Positions 22,600 through 34,539 of a stretch of 64,000 nt of DNA are shown here, piece after piece. The DNA is from Carettochelys insculpta (Eukaryota > Chordata > Testudines > Carettochelyidae): NCBI RefSeq assembly GCF_033958435.1, contig NC_134150.1:34281501-34345500 (forward strand). Reading direction: 5' to 3'. The first letter of the stretch is position 1, and each line of letters begins with the position of its first letter. Position numbers and translations under genes: made by a program. The notes beneath the pieces are model-generated. The model was not told where the DNA came from, did no database searches, and saw nothing but the letters and a program-made list of their open reading frames with translations.

Positions 22600-25500
22600 A
22601 CTTGCCACAACAATATTTTAGAGACCATGATATGCCTGTAATTTTTAATACTAATTCTTTGATATTTAAATTCAAACATACCACTAAAGTTCTTACATAA
22701 AATATATAGCTTGTCATTGCTGAATTTTTTTCAAGCTAATAGTCTCCATTTTAGCTGTACTTAAACTTGTGCTCAAACAAAATCAATATTGTATGTGTAG
22801 ATAAATACTCAGAGCAACTGTAAAACAAAATGCTTAAAAAGTTTGTTGAAGGATTTTCTGGCTAATTCTAGTAACTCAAGAATTCTCTTTATGTGGACAA
22901 GATTTACTTTTTTAAAATCAGAAGTCTTATGTACTTATAACTGTACCAAGTAAACTCAAGAATACACAGTTAGATAGACAGTTCACTTTGCCCTAATGGT
23001 ATTAATATGAGTAATGCTTTCTCTGTAACATCAGCATCTTATCATTCTAAAGTATTAGTTTTACTTCACCTTATGCTATCTTGAGTGCCCTTCAGTTTCT
23101 AATGCACAAATGAATCACAACAGCTTCAGTTAAAGATTTTAAAAGTAATGCTGAAAAGAGGTTCAGATTAACTAAATGGCCTTTCCACTATGGAAAATGC
23201 AAAACTGTTACTATATTGTTCACTGGCAATGCCAGATAATACCTTTAAGTAAGCTGATCCAAACTCCTGATAAAACAGTCAGCACATGCTGAATCTGAAG
23301 GCAGACACATCTGAGTACAGTGAGCCATTTCTTCCAGTATATTTTTAACATTGCTACAGGTCTTGCAGCTCTCTTCAAAACTGACAGCCTGTAGAACATT
23401 GTTTTAAACCAATTACATTGCATGTAGACATTCATGTTACTAATGATACTACAGTATTAATCTTAAACTTTTCCAGCATTAGCAAGGATAGTTTTATGCA
23501 GATATTTCACCATGCAATGACCAGGTGTGGGAACAACTTGATATAATCCATGAACTAAATAGAAGTGGTAGGAAACCTGGCTAAAGCAACTAAGGGAACA
23601 AGTGAATCCGGGTGCTTGGTAATAATAGATTATTGATGGTATGCCACAATATCTGCTTGCTGGATGACAGTTGGAAATTTGAATGGCTGCCATGAAAAGG
23701 ACCATTACCTGGAAATAATACAAGTCAATATATGTATGTGCTGAAGTAAAATAAAGTAGAGTGTACATTTGAGCATTCTTAATGTATTCTGTAATGTACA
23801 GGAAAATGCTCCCTACTTCCTATGGTCCCTCATCTAAAATATTAGTTCTAAAGGATTAAAAATTACATCTGTTCATTACTGAATGTTGGTAAACATGGTC
23901 ATACTCTACCAAAATGTTAATGCTTTTTAACAGCAATTAGTCATCATCAAATGTTAACTTAATAAAATATGTTTTGTAGTTTAGTGATTATCCTGTGTGA
24001 TAAGTCAAAGTCTGTGTATCTTGTTTGCCTTTGAGTTACTCTTGAACTAACTACTTGAAATCAACAACTGCAGTCGTGTCAGAGGGAGAAGAGTTAGTTC
24101 TGTTCTCAGTATTTAATGTGTATTTTAGACCATTCACTTTTGCTTATTAATAAAGTAATTTGTTAACATCTAGCATATTGTTTTTACTGTATAATTCAGC
24201 AAATGCTGAAGTTAGTCTTCCCTGTGTAATTTTTTTAGTTTGTCAACATCGCAGATGGCTTCATCTCTAGCAACTTCCAGAGCCATGAAAATGTCCTTCA
24301 AGATAGACACAGCAGCATTGTAGATCAGAGAAGAGCTTTGTGCATGGCAATATTTGTTCTTCACTTTTATCCTTTTGTTTGTAAATTTCTTTTACAGACT
24401 AATGTGATATTCATGAAGCAACTAATGATCAGTTTGGTTTAGGTTCCAATTTAGCAAAGTATTTGAAAGGGTTAAGTTCATCCCTATTCAGTAACATACT
24501 TAAATTCAAAATTAAATTTAAATGCATGCTTAAGGCCAGCTGAAGTCAGAGTTAAGCCCATGTTGAAAATTAAGCGCAGACTTAAGTATTTTGTTGGAGT
24601 GGCTATCATGTACAGAAATGGCTTAAGTCATATATGCAGTTTTCAAATGTGGATATAATGACCACAAACTCACTCCCATCACAACTCATGCTAGAAGCCC
24701 TGGGAGTTATGGATGTTGATTTGTGCACAAAGTTGGATCCCTAGTAGTGGTGTAAACAGCAATAACTGCAGTGGAAAAACTGCAGACCAAGTTCTGTATT
24801 TTAGCATATACTAAAGTTTTTAACAGGGCTTCTTACAAGTAGTACGGGCAGATCAAGTATTAGCACATCCTCATTATAGAAGATATAAATATATAATGAA
24901 ATAGCCTGCCATTTTAATTTAAGTGAAAATTGTGAGAGTAATAATCACAATGGAATCAGCTGTTGGTAGATTATTCTGTACAAAGGTGGGCTGTAATACA
25001 AAGAAAAGCAGAATCATGGAATGAGAAAAATTTAGACATTAAAGTACAGTGCAAAACTATTACATAAGAATGCTCAGGTTAAGGTGAAGTTGGTGTTAGG
25101 TCTAAACTCTACCAGCCAGTTGGTAAAATCTGGATAACAGTTAACCAGGAGAAAAGGTAATTTCAGTGAGAAATCCATAGTATTGTGTAAAAGAATTTTA
25201 TGGATAATTGTTGGCTGGGGGAGTAAATGAGAATGTTCAGTGTTAATCAAAATTCTGCTTTTCTCTGAGTAATAACCACTTGTGTTCCAACATTCATCTG
25301 ACAAAATGATTATCAACATCACATTTGGGATTATGAAAAAAGTGACAAATTGCAACAGAAAGATGTTATCAGCTCATCCTCCCCTTTTAAATATACATTA
25401 AATATCTTGGCTTTTCCTCAATATTTATTTTTGACAAATGCATGAACTCTGAGACACCAGCTAGTGCCATTTGTCTGTCCCATTTGCAGTCAGTGCCAGC

Positions 25501-26125
25501 CAGTTGTTGATCTTCAGATTTTGCTTATCTGCCACCTCGCCAGATTTTAAACACTTGGTTTAATGCACAGACACAAAAAAAAAAAAGCTTTGATCAATAC
25601 AGTCGCATATTTTAGTTTGTTACAAAGAAGGTTGCAGGTATGTGTAACTCAGTTGGGTGAGATAGTGTACATTAAATATTTCTACATGCATAATGTTAAG
25701 TCACATGTTTTTCAAAGGTACTTTTAGATGAACCTTTCTGAATTGAAGGTCTAATGGGAGTAAAGCATTTGTGAATCATTTCTAAAAAATTCAAACCACT
25801 TCTTACCAGTGACAAAAGGTACAGGATCTAGTTGTCATCTGATTTGTCACTGCTGCAGGTCTGTAGGAATTTACAAATAACCAACAGAATAAACAGTACA
25901 TCTTTAAGATGCGTAAGGTTTTAAAGGTGCTTAATAGTGTGAAAGAGGGTACTACATACTCAGTCAAAGGTTACAAGTTCTCATATTTGCCTACAGAATT
26001 AAATGTTGCACAGATCTAGAAAATAAAAACACAAGTTTGAAATCCTCTACGTCAATATTTCAGTGAAGTGACAAAAGTTTCAGATCTCTGTTTTGTCTTG
26101 TTTTGTTTCACGAGTCTAAATCCTA
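22600..26125. other. DYNLRB2 3' UTR and downstream unique sequence
   Basis: AT-rich, with three AATAAA candidates between 23750 and 24154. After about 24200, no repeat or gene is recognised. Confidence 0.45.
24149..24154 (+). promoter_or_regulatory. candidate polyadenylation signal (AATAAA) for DYNLRB2
   Basis: AATAAA about 1.55 kb after the stop codon, followed by T-rich sequence. Earlier candidates are AATAAA at 23750-23755 and 23961-23966. Sequence alone cannot choose among them, so the 3' UTR length stays open (roughly 1.2-1.6 kb if one of these is used). Confidence 0.3.
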
Positions 26126-26537
26126 GGCTACAGTTACACTAGCAAGTTTTGCCAGCAAAACCCCAGTTTTGTCAACAAAACTCTGAGCATGCACACACAA
26201 AATGGGATTTGTTGACAGTACACAGCACTTTTGCCAACAATGTTCTGCAGCAGAAAGCTGCTGTTAGCAGATTCTGTCGACAAAAAAGGTTGCGTGGACA
26301 CTCTATGGGGCCTTCTCGCGACAGACAGGGCATCCACAACAACGGGCAGCCCTATCTGCTGTGCTTCTGGGCATCTGTTTTGATAAGAGAACAGCCGGGC
26401 AATCTGGCTGTTCTGTCGACAGAGGGGAGTGCTATCCCGATTTGGTTGTGTGTGGCTGCTCTCTGTCAACAGAAGTTTTGTTGGGAAATCTCTTCCAACA
26501 GTGACTTCTGTCAGAACCCTGCAGTGTAGCTATAGCC
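26126..26537. mobile_element. GTTGACA-type foldback element
   Basis: Starts GGCTACAGTTACACTAGC and ends GCAGTGTAGCTATAGCC, with target duplication CTA (26123-26125, 26538-26540). The arms carry TTTTGTCAACAAAACT and TCTGTCGACAGA. Open frames on both strands (26134-26529) follow from the palindrome and are not genes. Confidence 0.88.
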
Positions 26538-26540
26538 CTA

Positions 26541-28613
26541 GTGAAAAATGAGTTTGTGCACTGAAGATCTCTCTTTATAAGCACACAAATTAGTCAGAAC
26601 TCTACAGAAAGCTTATTTTTAACATCAGTTATATATAGTGTTCTCCTATAGAACATTGTCCAGTAAATATCAGCTAATAAGGCAATCTATTTGGACAGTA
26701 CCATATTCCCTGAGGAAACATTGTCTGATCATAAATACTAAAAATAATGAAGTCTAAAAAGGCCAGCTTAATAAAAATCTGAAATTGCAATCAGACATCA
26801 TTACAATTACTTCAAATGTTAATGCACCTGCTTTCAACCTTACATTGCAACAGCAGCCATTCAGTTAAGGCAAGGATGAGTCCAGCCTCTGTTATGTGCT
26901 TCAGTAGCCCCAGAGACATAGCTGGACTAATCCATAGAAGGCAACAACCTATAAGAGACTGATGGCCCTTTTACTTTGTTTGGTCTACCAGGTTATTGTC
27001 TAGCGACTACTATTACATGGGCTGCAAAATAATTTTTTGAATCTCAGACAGGCATATTAGAGGAGTCAACCGTATTGCAATAATTTTTGTTCCTTTTGTC
27101 TGGGGGAAACACACAGCTGTAATGCTTACTAAAGAGCTTGACGGTCCAACAACGAGGCTCAGTTGTAACATCTTGCAATGGTTTGGGGAAAAAGGGAGAA
27201 AAAAATATTCTTGAGAGGTTGCACTGAGTGCTGTACATCTCACTTTTGAGGATTTTGAACCTAGCTTGAATCATTGCTACTTTGGATAATTACGGATATT
27301 TTTCAAAGAAAATCATCTGGCCTGATTCATCACTAACATGCACTATTCCTGTATTGTGGAATTCTTCTCAATTGACCCAGATATAAATGAGTGAAAGAAT
27401 CATAGTTCAGAATTTATGTCTTGTGGCAGAAAAAATAACTCTCCTACATACAATCTTATTGCTCAGTATTCTACAACTAGATTTTAGTAGACCATACCAT
27501 TCATCACTGAATATGTGCATAAAGCAACAGCCTACACACTGATCTGAGGACATATTTTTAAACATTGTGATCAGGGTTGGGCGTGCAGGAGACTAAACTT
27601 TGTAGAAAAGACCTATAAAAATGATGAAAAAAGTTGTGGGTTAAAAGTTTTATTGTAGTTTCTATTTAAAAATAAACAGTAAAGAACACTTTTAGTGTTT
27701 ACATTTAAAAGTGGTGAATCCTGCACTCCTTTCTTACCACTGAGTTAATAGGAGCAGCAGAGTCTCAGCTTGTTTTGGTGCCTGTGCAGTCCATAGTTAA
27801 GCCAAACTATGAAAATGGATGCAAAACATAGAGACTACTTTCACCGCCTACATTCAAACCAGCCAGAACAACTTTTCAAGAAGTGTATGTAAAACTCCAG
27901 GAACTGGTAAAATTACTTGTGCTACTACATTCCTCATGTCAAAAGAGGAACTTACATTTGTCAGATGGCCAACCAAGGAACAGTCTTGCCAAAGACTATG
28001 TTGGACAATATCAGCAGAACTAGGAATAGAAGCCTACTGTCCAGCGCCTTCTTTGTAAAAAAGGAGGACACAGTACTCAGCCAGCTCTCCACTCCCCCCC
28101 GCCGCCCACCTGCTGAGGTGTGGATACTCAGTACTGGCAAGTACCAACATACACACGCACAGCACTACTACTGTCTGAGATAGTATTCCAGCAGCTGATC
28201 AACTAGGTCCAAGTGCCTGTCAGACAAAATTGCTTCCAGACTCTGCACTTAGACTCCAATTCAGGAAATCGCTAATATTCATGTTTAGTTTTAAACTGAC
28301 TCATCCCTTTAAAATTAAAATTAGTCATGTGCTTCAAGGCTGTCATGTGCATAAGTACATTGCTAAATAAGGGCCTTACTTCTTATTGTAAAGGTTTGCA
28401 AAATTCTGTTGGAAATCTCATGACAGACCTCCATAAGTTTTCTGGGGTATGAGTGGGTCACAGTATCTATGTCGCCAGTATTGTCCAGATGATTCGAATG
28501 ATAAATGTATAACGAAAAAATGTTTCTTCAAATGTATTCAGCATGTATCATGCATAGGAAAATAATTTCTGTTAGCACTGGACTGATAGCCATGGAGCTG
28601 GTGTCTTGGTAAG
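26541..28613. other. unique sequence up to the DIRS element
   Basis: AT-rich, no domain-bearing frame. The DIRS element begins at 28614 without a duplicated flank. Confidence 0.5.
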
Positions 28614-28820
28614 GAAAGAGAAGTTACTCACCGTAGTAACGGTGGTTCTTCAAGATGTGTCCCCGTGGGTGCTCCACAATAGGTGTTGGGCTCGCCCGGC
28701 GCTGCAGATAGGAAATCTTCCAGCAGTTTCTCCTGGATCGTGCATGCACCGGCGCGCACCGCTCCCCTGCGCGCCCACAGCCACGTGCACAATCCGGTCC
28801 CTGCCAGTTCCTTGACCAAC
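28614..28820. repeat. DIRS left terminal repeat (3' end of the element)
   Basis: From 28657 inward it is inverted relative to the right terminal repeat, with roughly 80% identity by eye over about 160 bp. The outer 43 bp (28614-28656) are absent from the right end. This asymmetry between the two terminal repeats is usual in DIRS elements. The outer part pairs with 28882-28945. Confidence 0.85.
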
Positions 28821-28881
28821 TGCCTCGAATGCTCCTGAAAAACACTAGACATAGATCCGAAGCAGGGAGGATGGGCGGGTG

Positions 28882-28982
28882 GTGGAGCACCCATGGGGAC
28901 GCATCTCAAAGAACCACCGTTACTACGGTGAGTAACTTCTCTTTCTTCATCGAGTGTCCCCGTGGGTGCTCCACAATAGGTG
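28882..28982. repeat. DIRS internal complementary region (circle-junction complement)
   Basis: 28882-28945 is the reverse complement of the left end 28614-28677, and 28943-28982 is the reverse complement of the right end 34674-34713. Read in order, the block is the exact reverse complement of right end joined to left end, with the shared GAA/TTC at the join. This is the structural hallmark of DIRS elements and is thought to template completion of a circular intermediate. Confidence 0.9.
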
Positions 28983-29023
28983 ACTACCCAGCAGTAACCC
29001 AAGAAAGGAGGTGGGTAATCGGT

Positions 29024-30270
29024 TTATGTGCAGCTTGCCCCCGAAAGGACTGCTGTCGACAGATGGGTATCCTCTTGGAATACCCGATGTAGGGCATAAT
29101 GCTTGGCGAAGGTGTCGTAGGATGACCAGGTCGCCGCTCTACAGATGTCTTTCAAGGCGATGCCCTTGAAGAAGGCTGTTGACGCCACCACCGCCCTGGT
29201 GGAGTGAGCCCTAGGCAGGGCCAGCAAAGGAGTCTTTCGAAGCTCGTAGCACATTTTTATACAGGACACAATGTGCTTTGAAATTCTCTGTGAAGAGAGG
29301 CCTTCCCCTTTTGACCTGGGAGCGAGAGACACTAGAAGCCTGTCCGTTTTCCGGAAGGATTTAGTTCTGTCTATGTAGAAGGCCAACGCCCTCCTCACGT
29401 CCAGGAGGTGCAGGCATGCCTCTTTGCTGGAGCTGTCAGGCTTCGGGTAAAACAAGGATAAAACTATTGGTTCGTTAAGATGGAACTCTGAAGAAACTTT
29501 TGGAACAAAGGCTGGGTGCAGCTGTAAGGTTACCGCCTCCTTTGAGAATACTGTGCAGGGCGGCGTTGCCATAACTGCTGCGAGCTCACTGACCCTGTGA
29601 GCTGACGTAATTGCAAGGAGGAAGGTTGTTTTTATCGTAAGGAGACGTAGGGGAACTGTGGCTAATGGTTCAAAAGGTGGACCCGTTAGTGTGCTGAGCA
29701 CCAAGTCCAAGTTCCACGATGGTGGAAGCGGTTTCCGAGGGGGGTACAGGTTTACCAACCCCTTCGAGAACCTGGTAACTATAGGATGGGCGAATACCGT
29801 GGGCCCCTCCTCTGTATGCTGAAAGGCTGATATAGTGGCGAGGTGGACTTTTAGCGAGGATAAGGAAAGCCCACCCCTCTTGAGGTCCAATAAGTATTCT
29901 AGTATTATCGGTATAGGAACGTTAAGGAGAGCTAACTGCTTGGTGGAACACCAGGCTGTGAATCGAGTCCACTTCTGCTTGTAAGTCTTCCTGGTGGAGG
30001 TCCTTCGGCTATTTTCCAGGACTTGTTGTACTCCCTCCGTACATGTGCTTTCTAAGGAGCTGAGCCATGGATTAGCCATGCTTGTAGGCGCAGGCCCTGA
30101 GGGTGCGGGTGCACTATGGACCCCTGAGCCTGCGTGAGTAGGTCCGGAGCCACCAGTAGAGGGAGCAGTGGGTGGTCCGACATGTGCAGAAGCAAGGGAA
30201 ACCATTGCTGCCAATCCCACGTTGGGACTACTAGTATCATGCGAGCTCTCTCCCTTCTGGCTTTCTGCAA
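29024..30270 (-). CDS. DIRS tyrosine recombinase, open frame with intact catalytic tetrad
   Basis: The C-terminal half of a 777-codon open frame (29024-31357). N-terminal SAM-like core-binding segment: STRKTYKQKWTRFTAWCS and the region up to FQHTEEGPT. The catalytic domain, numbered from the Met at 31357, holds R588 in SAHRVSELAA, HxxR at H718-R721 (AHSTRAVVAS), W744 and Y754 (TFAKHYAL). All catalytic residues of the family are present and there is no internal stop. In related elements this enzyme integrates a circular DNA without target duplication. The true start is unclear, because an extra C upstream has fused this frame to the RT-RNase H frame. Candidate Met codons lie near residues 385 and 427. 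Confidence 0.85.
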
Positions 30271-32000
30271 GACCTTGTGGATAAGCGCTGTGGGGGGGGA
30301 ACGCGTAAAGTAGGGGGCCCTTCCATGAAATCATGAATGTATCCCCCAGGGACCCCCGCCCCACTCCTGCCCTGGAGCAGTACTGGGGACACTTCTTGTT
30401 GTGCTGGGTGGCAAACAGATCGATCTGGGGAAACCCCCATGTATGAAAGATCGGTCGTAGCAGATCGGAGCGGATCTGCCACTCATGCGTGAGTGCGAAG
30501 CGCCTGCTCAGCTGATTTGCCTTCACATTGTGAGCGCCAGGCAAGTACGAGACTTTCAATGTTATGTTGTTGGCGATGCACCAGTTCCACAGTCGGACTG
30601 CTTCCGCACATAGGGCATGGGATCGGGCTCCTCCTTGTCGATTTATGTAAAACATAGTGGAGGTATTGTCTGTATTGATCCCGACTACTTTGCCATATAT
30701 GTGGTCTCGAAAATGTTTGCAGGCGTTGAACACTGCTCTCAGCTCCAGTATGTTTATGTGCAGTGTCTGTTCCGCAGGGGACCATAGCCCTTGTGTCACC
30801 TTGTCGCCGATGTGCGCTCCCCATCCTACGTGGGAGGCATCGGTAGTAAGAAAAATAGAAATTTGTGGTTGGTGAAAAAGCACCCCTGCTAGCAGGTTCT
30901 TGGGGTTTACCCACCACGCCAGGGATCTGCGCACCTCTGTCGTGGGCGACACCACCCTGTGGACAGTGTGGGATGCCAGTTTGTAGACACTCGCCAGCCA
31001 ATGCTGCAGGCTTCGCATGTGCAATCTGGCATTTTGTACCACAAACGTCGCTGCCGCCATGTAGCCCAGCAGCTGTAAGCACATTAGGACCGGCACCGTG
31101 GGGCTGTATGTGATGACTTGCACCAGAATACTGATGGTGCGGAAGTGGGCATTGGGTAGGTACACCCTTGCTGTGATAGAGTTTATGCATGCCCCTATGA
31201 ACTCTATGTCTTGTGTGGGGTCGGTCTTTGACTTCGCGAGGTTGATGACTAGGCCCAGCGAAGAAAACGTGTCCGCTGTGACGCGGATCATGTGTAGGAC
31301 CTCTGCCTTCAAGGCCCCTTTCAGTAGGCAGTCGTCCAGGTATAGGAATATAAACACCCCCTACCTGTGCAGGTAAGCTGACACCACTGCCAGGGTTTTG
31401 GTAAAGACTCTGGGGGCCGAGGAGAAGCCGAACGGAAGAACCCTGTACTGGAAGTGTTCCTTGCCGACCATGAAGTGGAGGAAGCGCCTGTGTGCTGGGT
31501 GGATCGTTATATGAAAGTAAGCATCTTGTAAGCCAAGGGCTGCAAACCAATCTCCATCGTCCAGTGCCGTGAGTATGGAGGCGACTGTAATCATCCAAAA
31601 ACGTTGCTTGCGTAAGTAGCGGTTGAGGCCCCGAAGATTTAAGATGGGCCTCCAGCCTCCTGTTCTCTTCTCTGTGAGGAAGTAGCATGAATAAAAACCT
31701 TTCCCCTGGAATTGTTCCAGGACTCTTTCCACCGCCCCTATGAACATAAGGTGGTCCACCTCCTGCTTGAGCCTCGCCTCCTGGGTAGTGTCCCAGAGGT
31801 GAGGCCTGGAAGGAGGCTTCGTCGGTGGGAGCAACTGGAAGGGGATCGCGTAACCCGTGGCTATGATCTCCAGCACCCATTTGTCTGCGGCGATCTTTTG
31901 CCATTGGGAGTGAAAGAGTCTGAGGCGATGATGGAACATGAGACGAGAGTGGCATTGCGCGATGGAAGTGATAGTGCAGCCCTCAACATGCCCGTCAAAC
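30052..32000 (-). pseudogene. DIRS reverse transcriptase-RNase H and downstream domain
   Basis: The RT fingers and palm are read from about 32000 to 31364 (GGWRPILNLRGLN, LQDAYFHITIHPAHRRF, VLPFGFSSAPRVF). An in-frame TAG (31361-31363) comes just before FIFLYLDD, the catalytic YLDD box; the frame resumes unchanged at 31357. Counting from the Met at 31357, RNase H follows with TTDAS (D173), ILELRA (E205) and INTDNTS (D230). Next come DLFATQHNKKCPQYCS (about 313-328) and LLYAFPP. Beyond the 8-C run (30292-30299) the expected continuation (KARRERARMILVVPTWD) is in the neighbouring frame, ending at 30052. The lesions make full-length translation unlikely. Confidence 0.85.
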
Positions 32001-34236
32001 CTGTTGCCTTTGGGCCTGTCCCGAGGGTGTACAGCTTTGTTGAGAACGTCGTCTGGGAGTTCTGTACTGTTGCTGTTGTTGATGTCGCCCTTGGTCGTAG
32101 CCCCGTTGATACTGCGCACGCTGTGGTTGGTACGGGTAGCGTCTTTGCTGAGGGTAATATTTTTTCTTCCTATATAGAGGAGTATAAATACCCAGGGTTC
32201 TGAGTGTAGCTCTCGAGTCCTTACTAGAGTGGAGGACTGAGTCAGTTGAATCTGCAAACAACTTTTGCGTGTCAAAGGGAAGATCCACGATCTTCACCTG
32301 TAGGCCCTCAGGATACTCGATGTCTGGAGCCAAGATTCTCTACGCATGACCACTGTTGTAGCCGTTGAGCGTGCCGCCATATCTGCCACATCGAGGGCGA
32401 TCTGAACTCCCGTTCTCGAAGCTGCATAGCCCTCTTGCACAATTTCCTTTAACACCGGCTTCTTATCTTCCGGAAGTGAATCTATGAGAGAAGTAAGCCT
32501 GGAGTAATTATCAAAATTATGGTTCGCTAGGTGTGCCGCATAATTTGCCATTCTCAGTAGCAGGGTGGAATAGGAATATACCTTCCTGCCAAACAGCTGT
32601 AGCTTCTTGGCATCTTTGTCTGATCCCCCCGATTTGTACTGAGAAGTCTTTGACCTCTGCTGGGATGACTCGACCACCAAAGAATTTGGTTGTGGGTGAG
32701 CAAAGAGCAACTCCATGCCCTTTGCCGGGACAAAGTACTTCTTATCCGCTCTCTTGTTCATAGGCGGAGCGGAGGCCGGAGTCTGCCATATGGTAGTGGC
32801 TGACTCCATAATGGCTTCATCCAGCGGGATAGCAATTTTGGATGAAGCCGGGGGTCTCAAATTTTTCAGGAGTTTGTGATTTTTCTCCTGCACTTCTGCC
32901 ATTTGAATGCCTTGCGTTGAAAGCCACCCTTTTAAACAGCTCCTGGAACTGTTTGAGGTCATCCGGGGGAGCGACATCCCCGGGGGCCATGGCCTCATCT
33001 GGGGAGGATGAGGAGGAACCACTAGGATAAACCTCCCTCGAACTCTCAGGTTCCTGCAGCCGATGATACACCTGCTCGCTGGAGGACTGCGAAGGAAAGT
33101 CTTGGAGTTCTAAAATTAACTCCCCTTGAGATAACTGTGTTTCCATCCCCGATCGAGAGTGTCCACGGGGGTACTGGACGGCCGGGGGGGACCTGCCACT
33201 GGGTGTAGGCCTGAGGTGTCTGTGTCCAGCATGATAAGAACGACCATGGCAGCATGGGCACAGGTTTGGGGATGGAGACCTAGACCACTCTCGGGGTGTG
33301 TACCCCCGATGTCTGGGAGAGTGAGACCTCCGCGATGACACAGATAGCGGTGACACTGGTGTGTGGTAGTACTCCAGGGGATCCAATCCCAGAAAGGGTG
33401 AAGTTGGCCCAAGCCATGGTGACATTGGTTGGAGGAATGGAGAAGGAGGTTCTGGATAGGCTGGTGGAGACCCAGGCCTTCTGGGTGGCGTGTGTAGCAC
33501 AGGGGGAGGGCTTGTTGTCAGTAGCAGCGCAGCCCTGTCCGGAGAAGGGCTGCGGTGCCGGGTTTTTGTTCTTGCCTTTCCCCTCCCCTGCGGGGCTGGC
33601 ACCGCCCCCTCCCACGCCGGGGATCTCGGCCCCGCTGTCGGCGCCGCGCTCGGCCCGCTCAGCTGCAGTGCCGCGCGGCTAACACCCTCCGGTGCCTGCA
33701 GGCTCTGCGCCTGTTGGCCCTGCACCGTTGGTGCCACGGGGGTTGGTGCCGCCTGCGGCGGTGCCGCCAGTTCCAGCGCTTGCCTGGCCAACGCTCTAGG
33801 CGCCGCGCATGCCGGCTGTTTTGTAACCGGAGGCTCAGCCTCTGCCATGTGCGCTGCCACTTGCCTGAGTATGCGGCTGGGGGCTGTGTGCTCCGCCCGT
33901 CCCGCTCGCTGAAACTGCCGGCAAGGATCGAGCTGGGGAGAGTTTCCTCCGTTTCTGCACCGAGGGGGTCAAAGAAGCTGCCCTCCTCTTGTGGAACCCA
34001 GAGGGCCCTTGTGGTTGAGGCCTCTCTGGCAAGTCCGGCTGGAGGGCCTTGTCAAACAAGAGCATTTTAAGATGCATTTCTCTGTCTTTCCTGGCCCTGG
34101 CTGTGAGCTTAGCACAGTGGGAACACTTCTGGGTAACGTGTGATTCCCCCAGGCATCGGATACATTCACTGTGCCCATCGGAGGTTGGCATAGCTTCACG
34201 GCAAGACTCACACTTTTTAAAGCCTGAAGAGGCCAT
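31995..34236 (-). pseudogene. DIRS gag-like ORF1, broken by frameshifts
   Basis: Starts at the ATG at 34236 (MASSGFKKCESC) and carries a Cys/His cluster within the first 50 residues (CESC ... HSEC ... CLGESH ... CSHC), typical of vertebrate DIRS gag. A basic stretch (HKRR, KRRK) and a proline/serine-rich middle follow. The reading passes through three frames: about 33835-34236, then about 32930-33860, then about 32330-32930. It ends in a Q/R/Y-rich tail in another frame that stops at 31995. The change near 32930 separates ELFKRVAF from the TQGIQMAEVQEKNHKLL continuation, and the one near 32330 separates RRESWLQ from APDIEYPEGLQ. Upstream in-frame codons to 34350 are probably leader. Confidence 0.75.
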
Positions 34237-34379
34237 CGCGGTGAGTCTTTTACTGTTAATAGGGTACTTAGCACTTAATCCGTGCCTGTTTACCCGAATC
34301 GTGGACACCGGCCTGCAGGGCAGCGGGCGGCCTACTGGCCTTACGTCCACTCTTCTTCTCCACTCCTCTCTCTCTTTTT

Positions 34380-34450
34380 ATTATATATATATATATATAT
34401 ATATATATTTTTGATATTCTCTTTGTCCTCTTTTTTTTTTTTTTTTTTAA
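34380..34450. repeat. TA dinucleotide run and T run inside the DIRS leader
   Basis: A TA run at about 34382-34408 and a long T run at about 34431-34449 lie between the right terminal repeat and the gag start, in the untranslated 5' part of the DIRS element. Confidence 0.8.
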
Positions 34451-34539
34451 CCGGAAAAAAGCAACAATTTACACATAGAAACACTATCTAATCTGACTCT
34501 GGCTGTAGCCTGAGTGGATTCCGTCTGCAGCCGATGGCG

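Noticed and set aside
26134..26529. Overlapping 111- and 126-codon frames on opposite strands
   Set aside because: Both arise from the palindromic foldback element.
28616..28990. Short array of repeated GTGTCCCCGTGGGTGCTCC as a possible CRISPR or satellite
   Set aside because: The copies are in inverted and direct orientation as expected for DIRS termini plus internal complementary region; there is no repeat-spacer periodicity.
30483..31955. 490-codon open frame on the - strand
   Set aside because: It is an alternate frame of the DIRS RT-RNase H region; the catalytic motifs lie in the other frame.
33296..34414. Long open frames on the + strand (up to 171 codons)
   Set aside because: Antisense shadows of the GC-rich, proline-rich DIRS gag.
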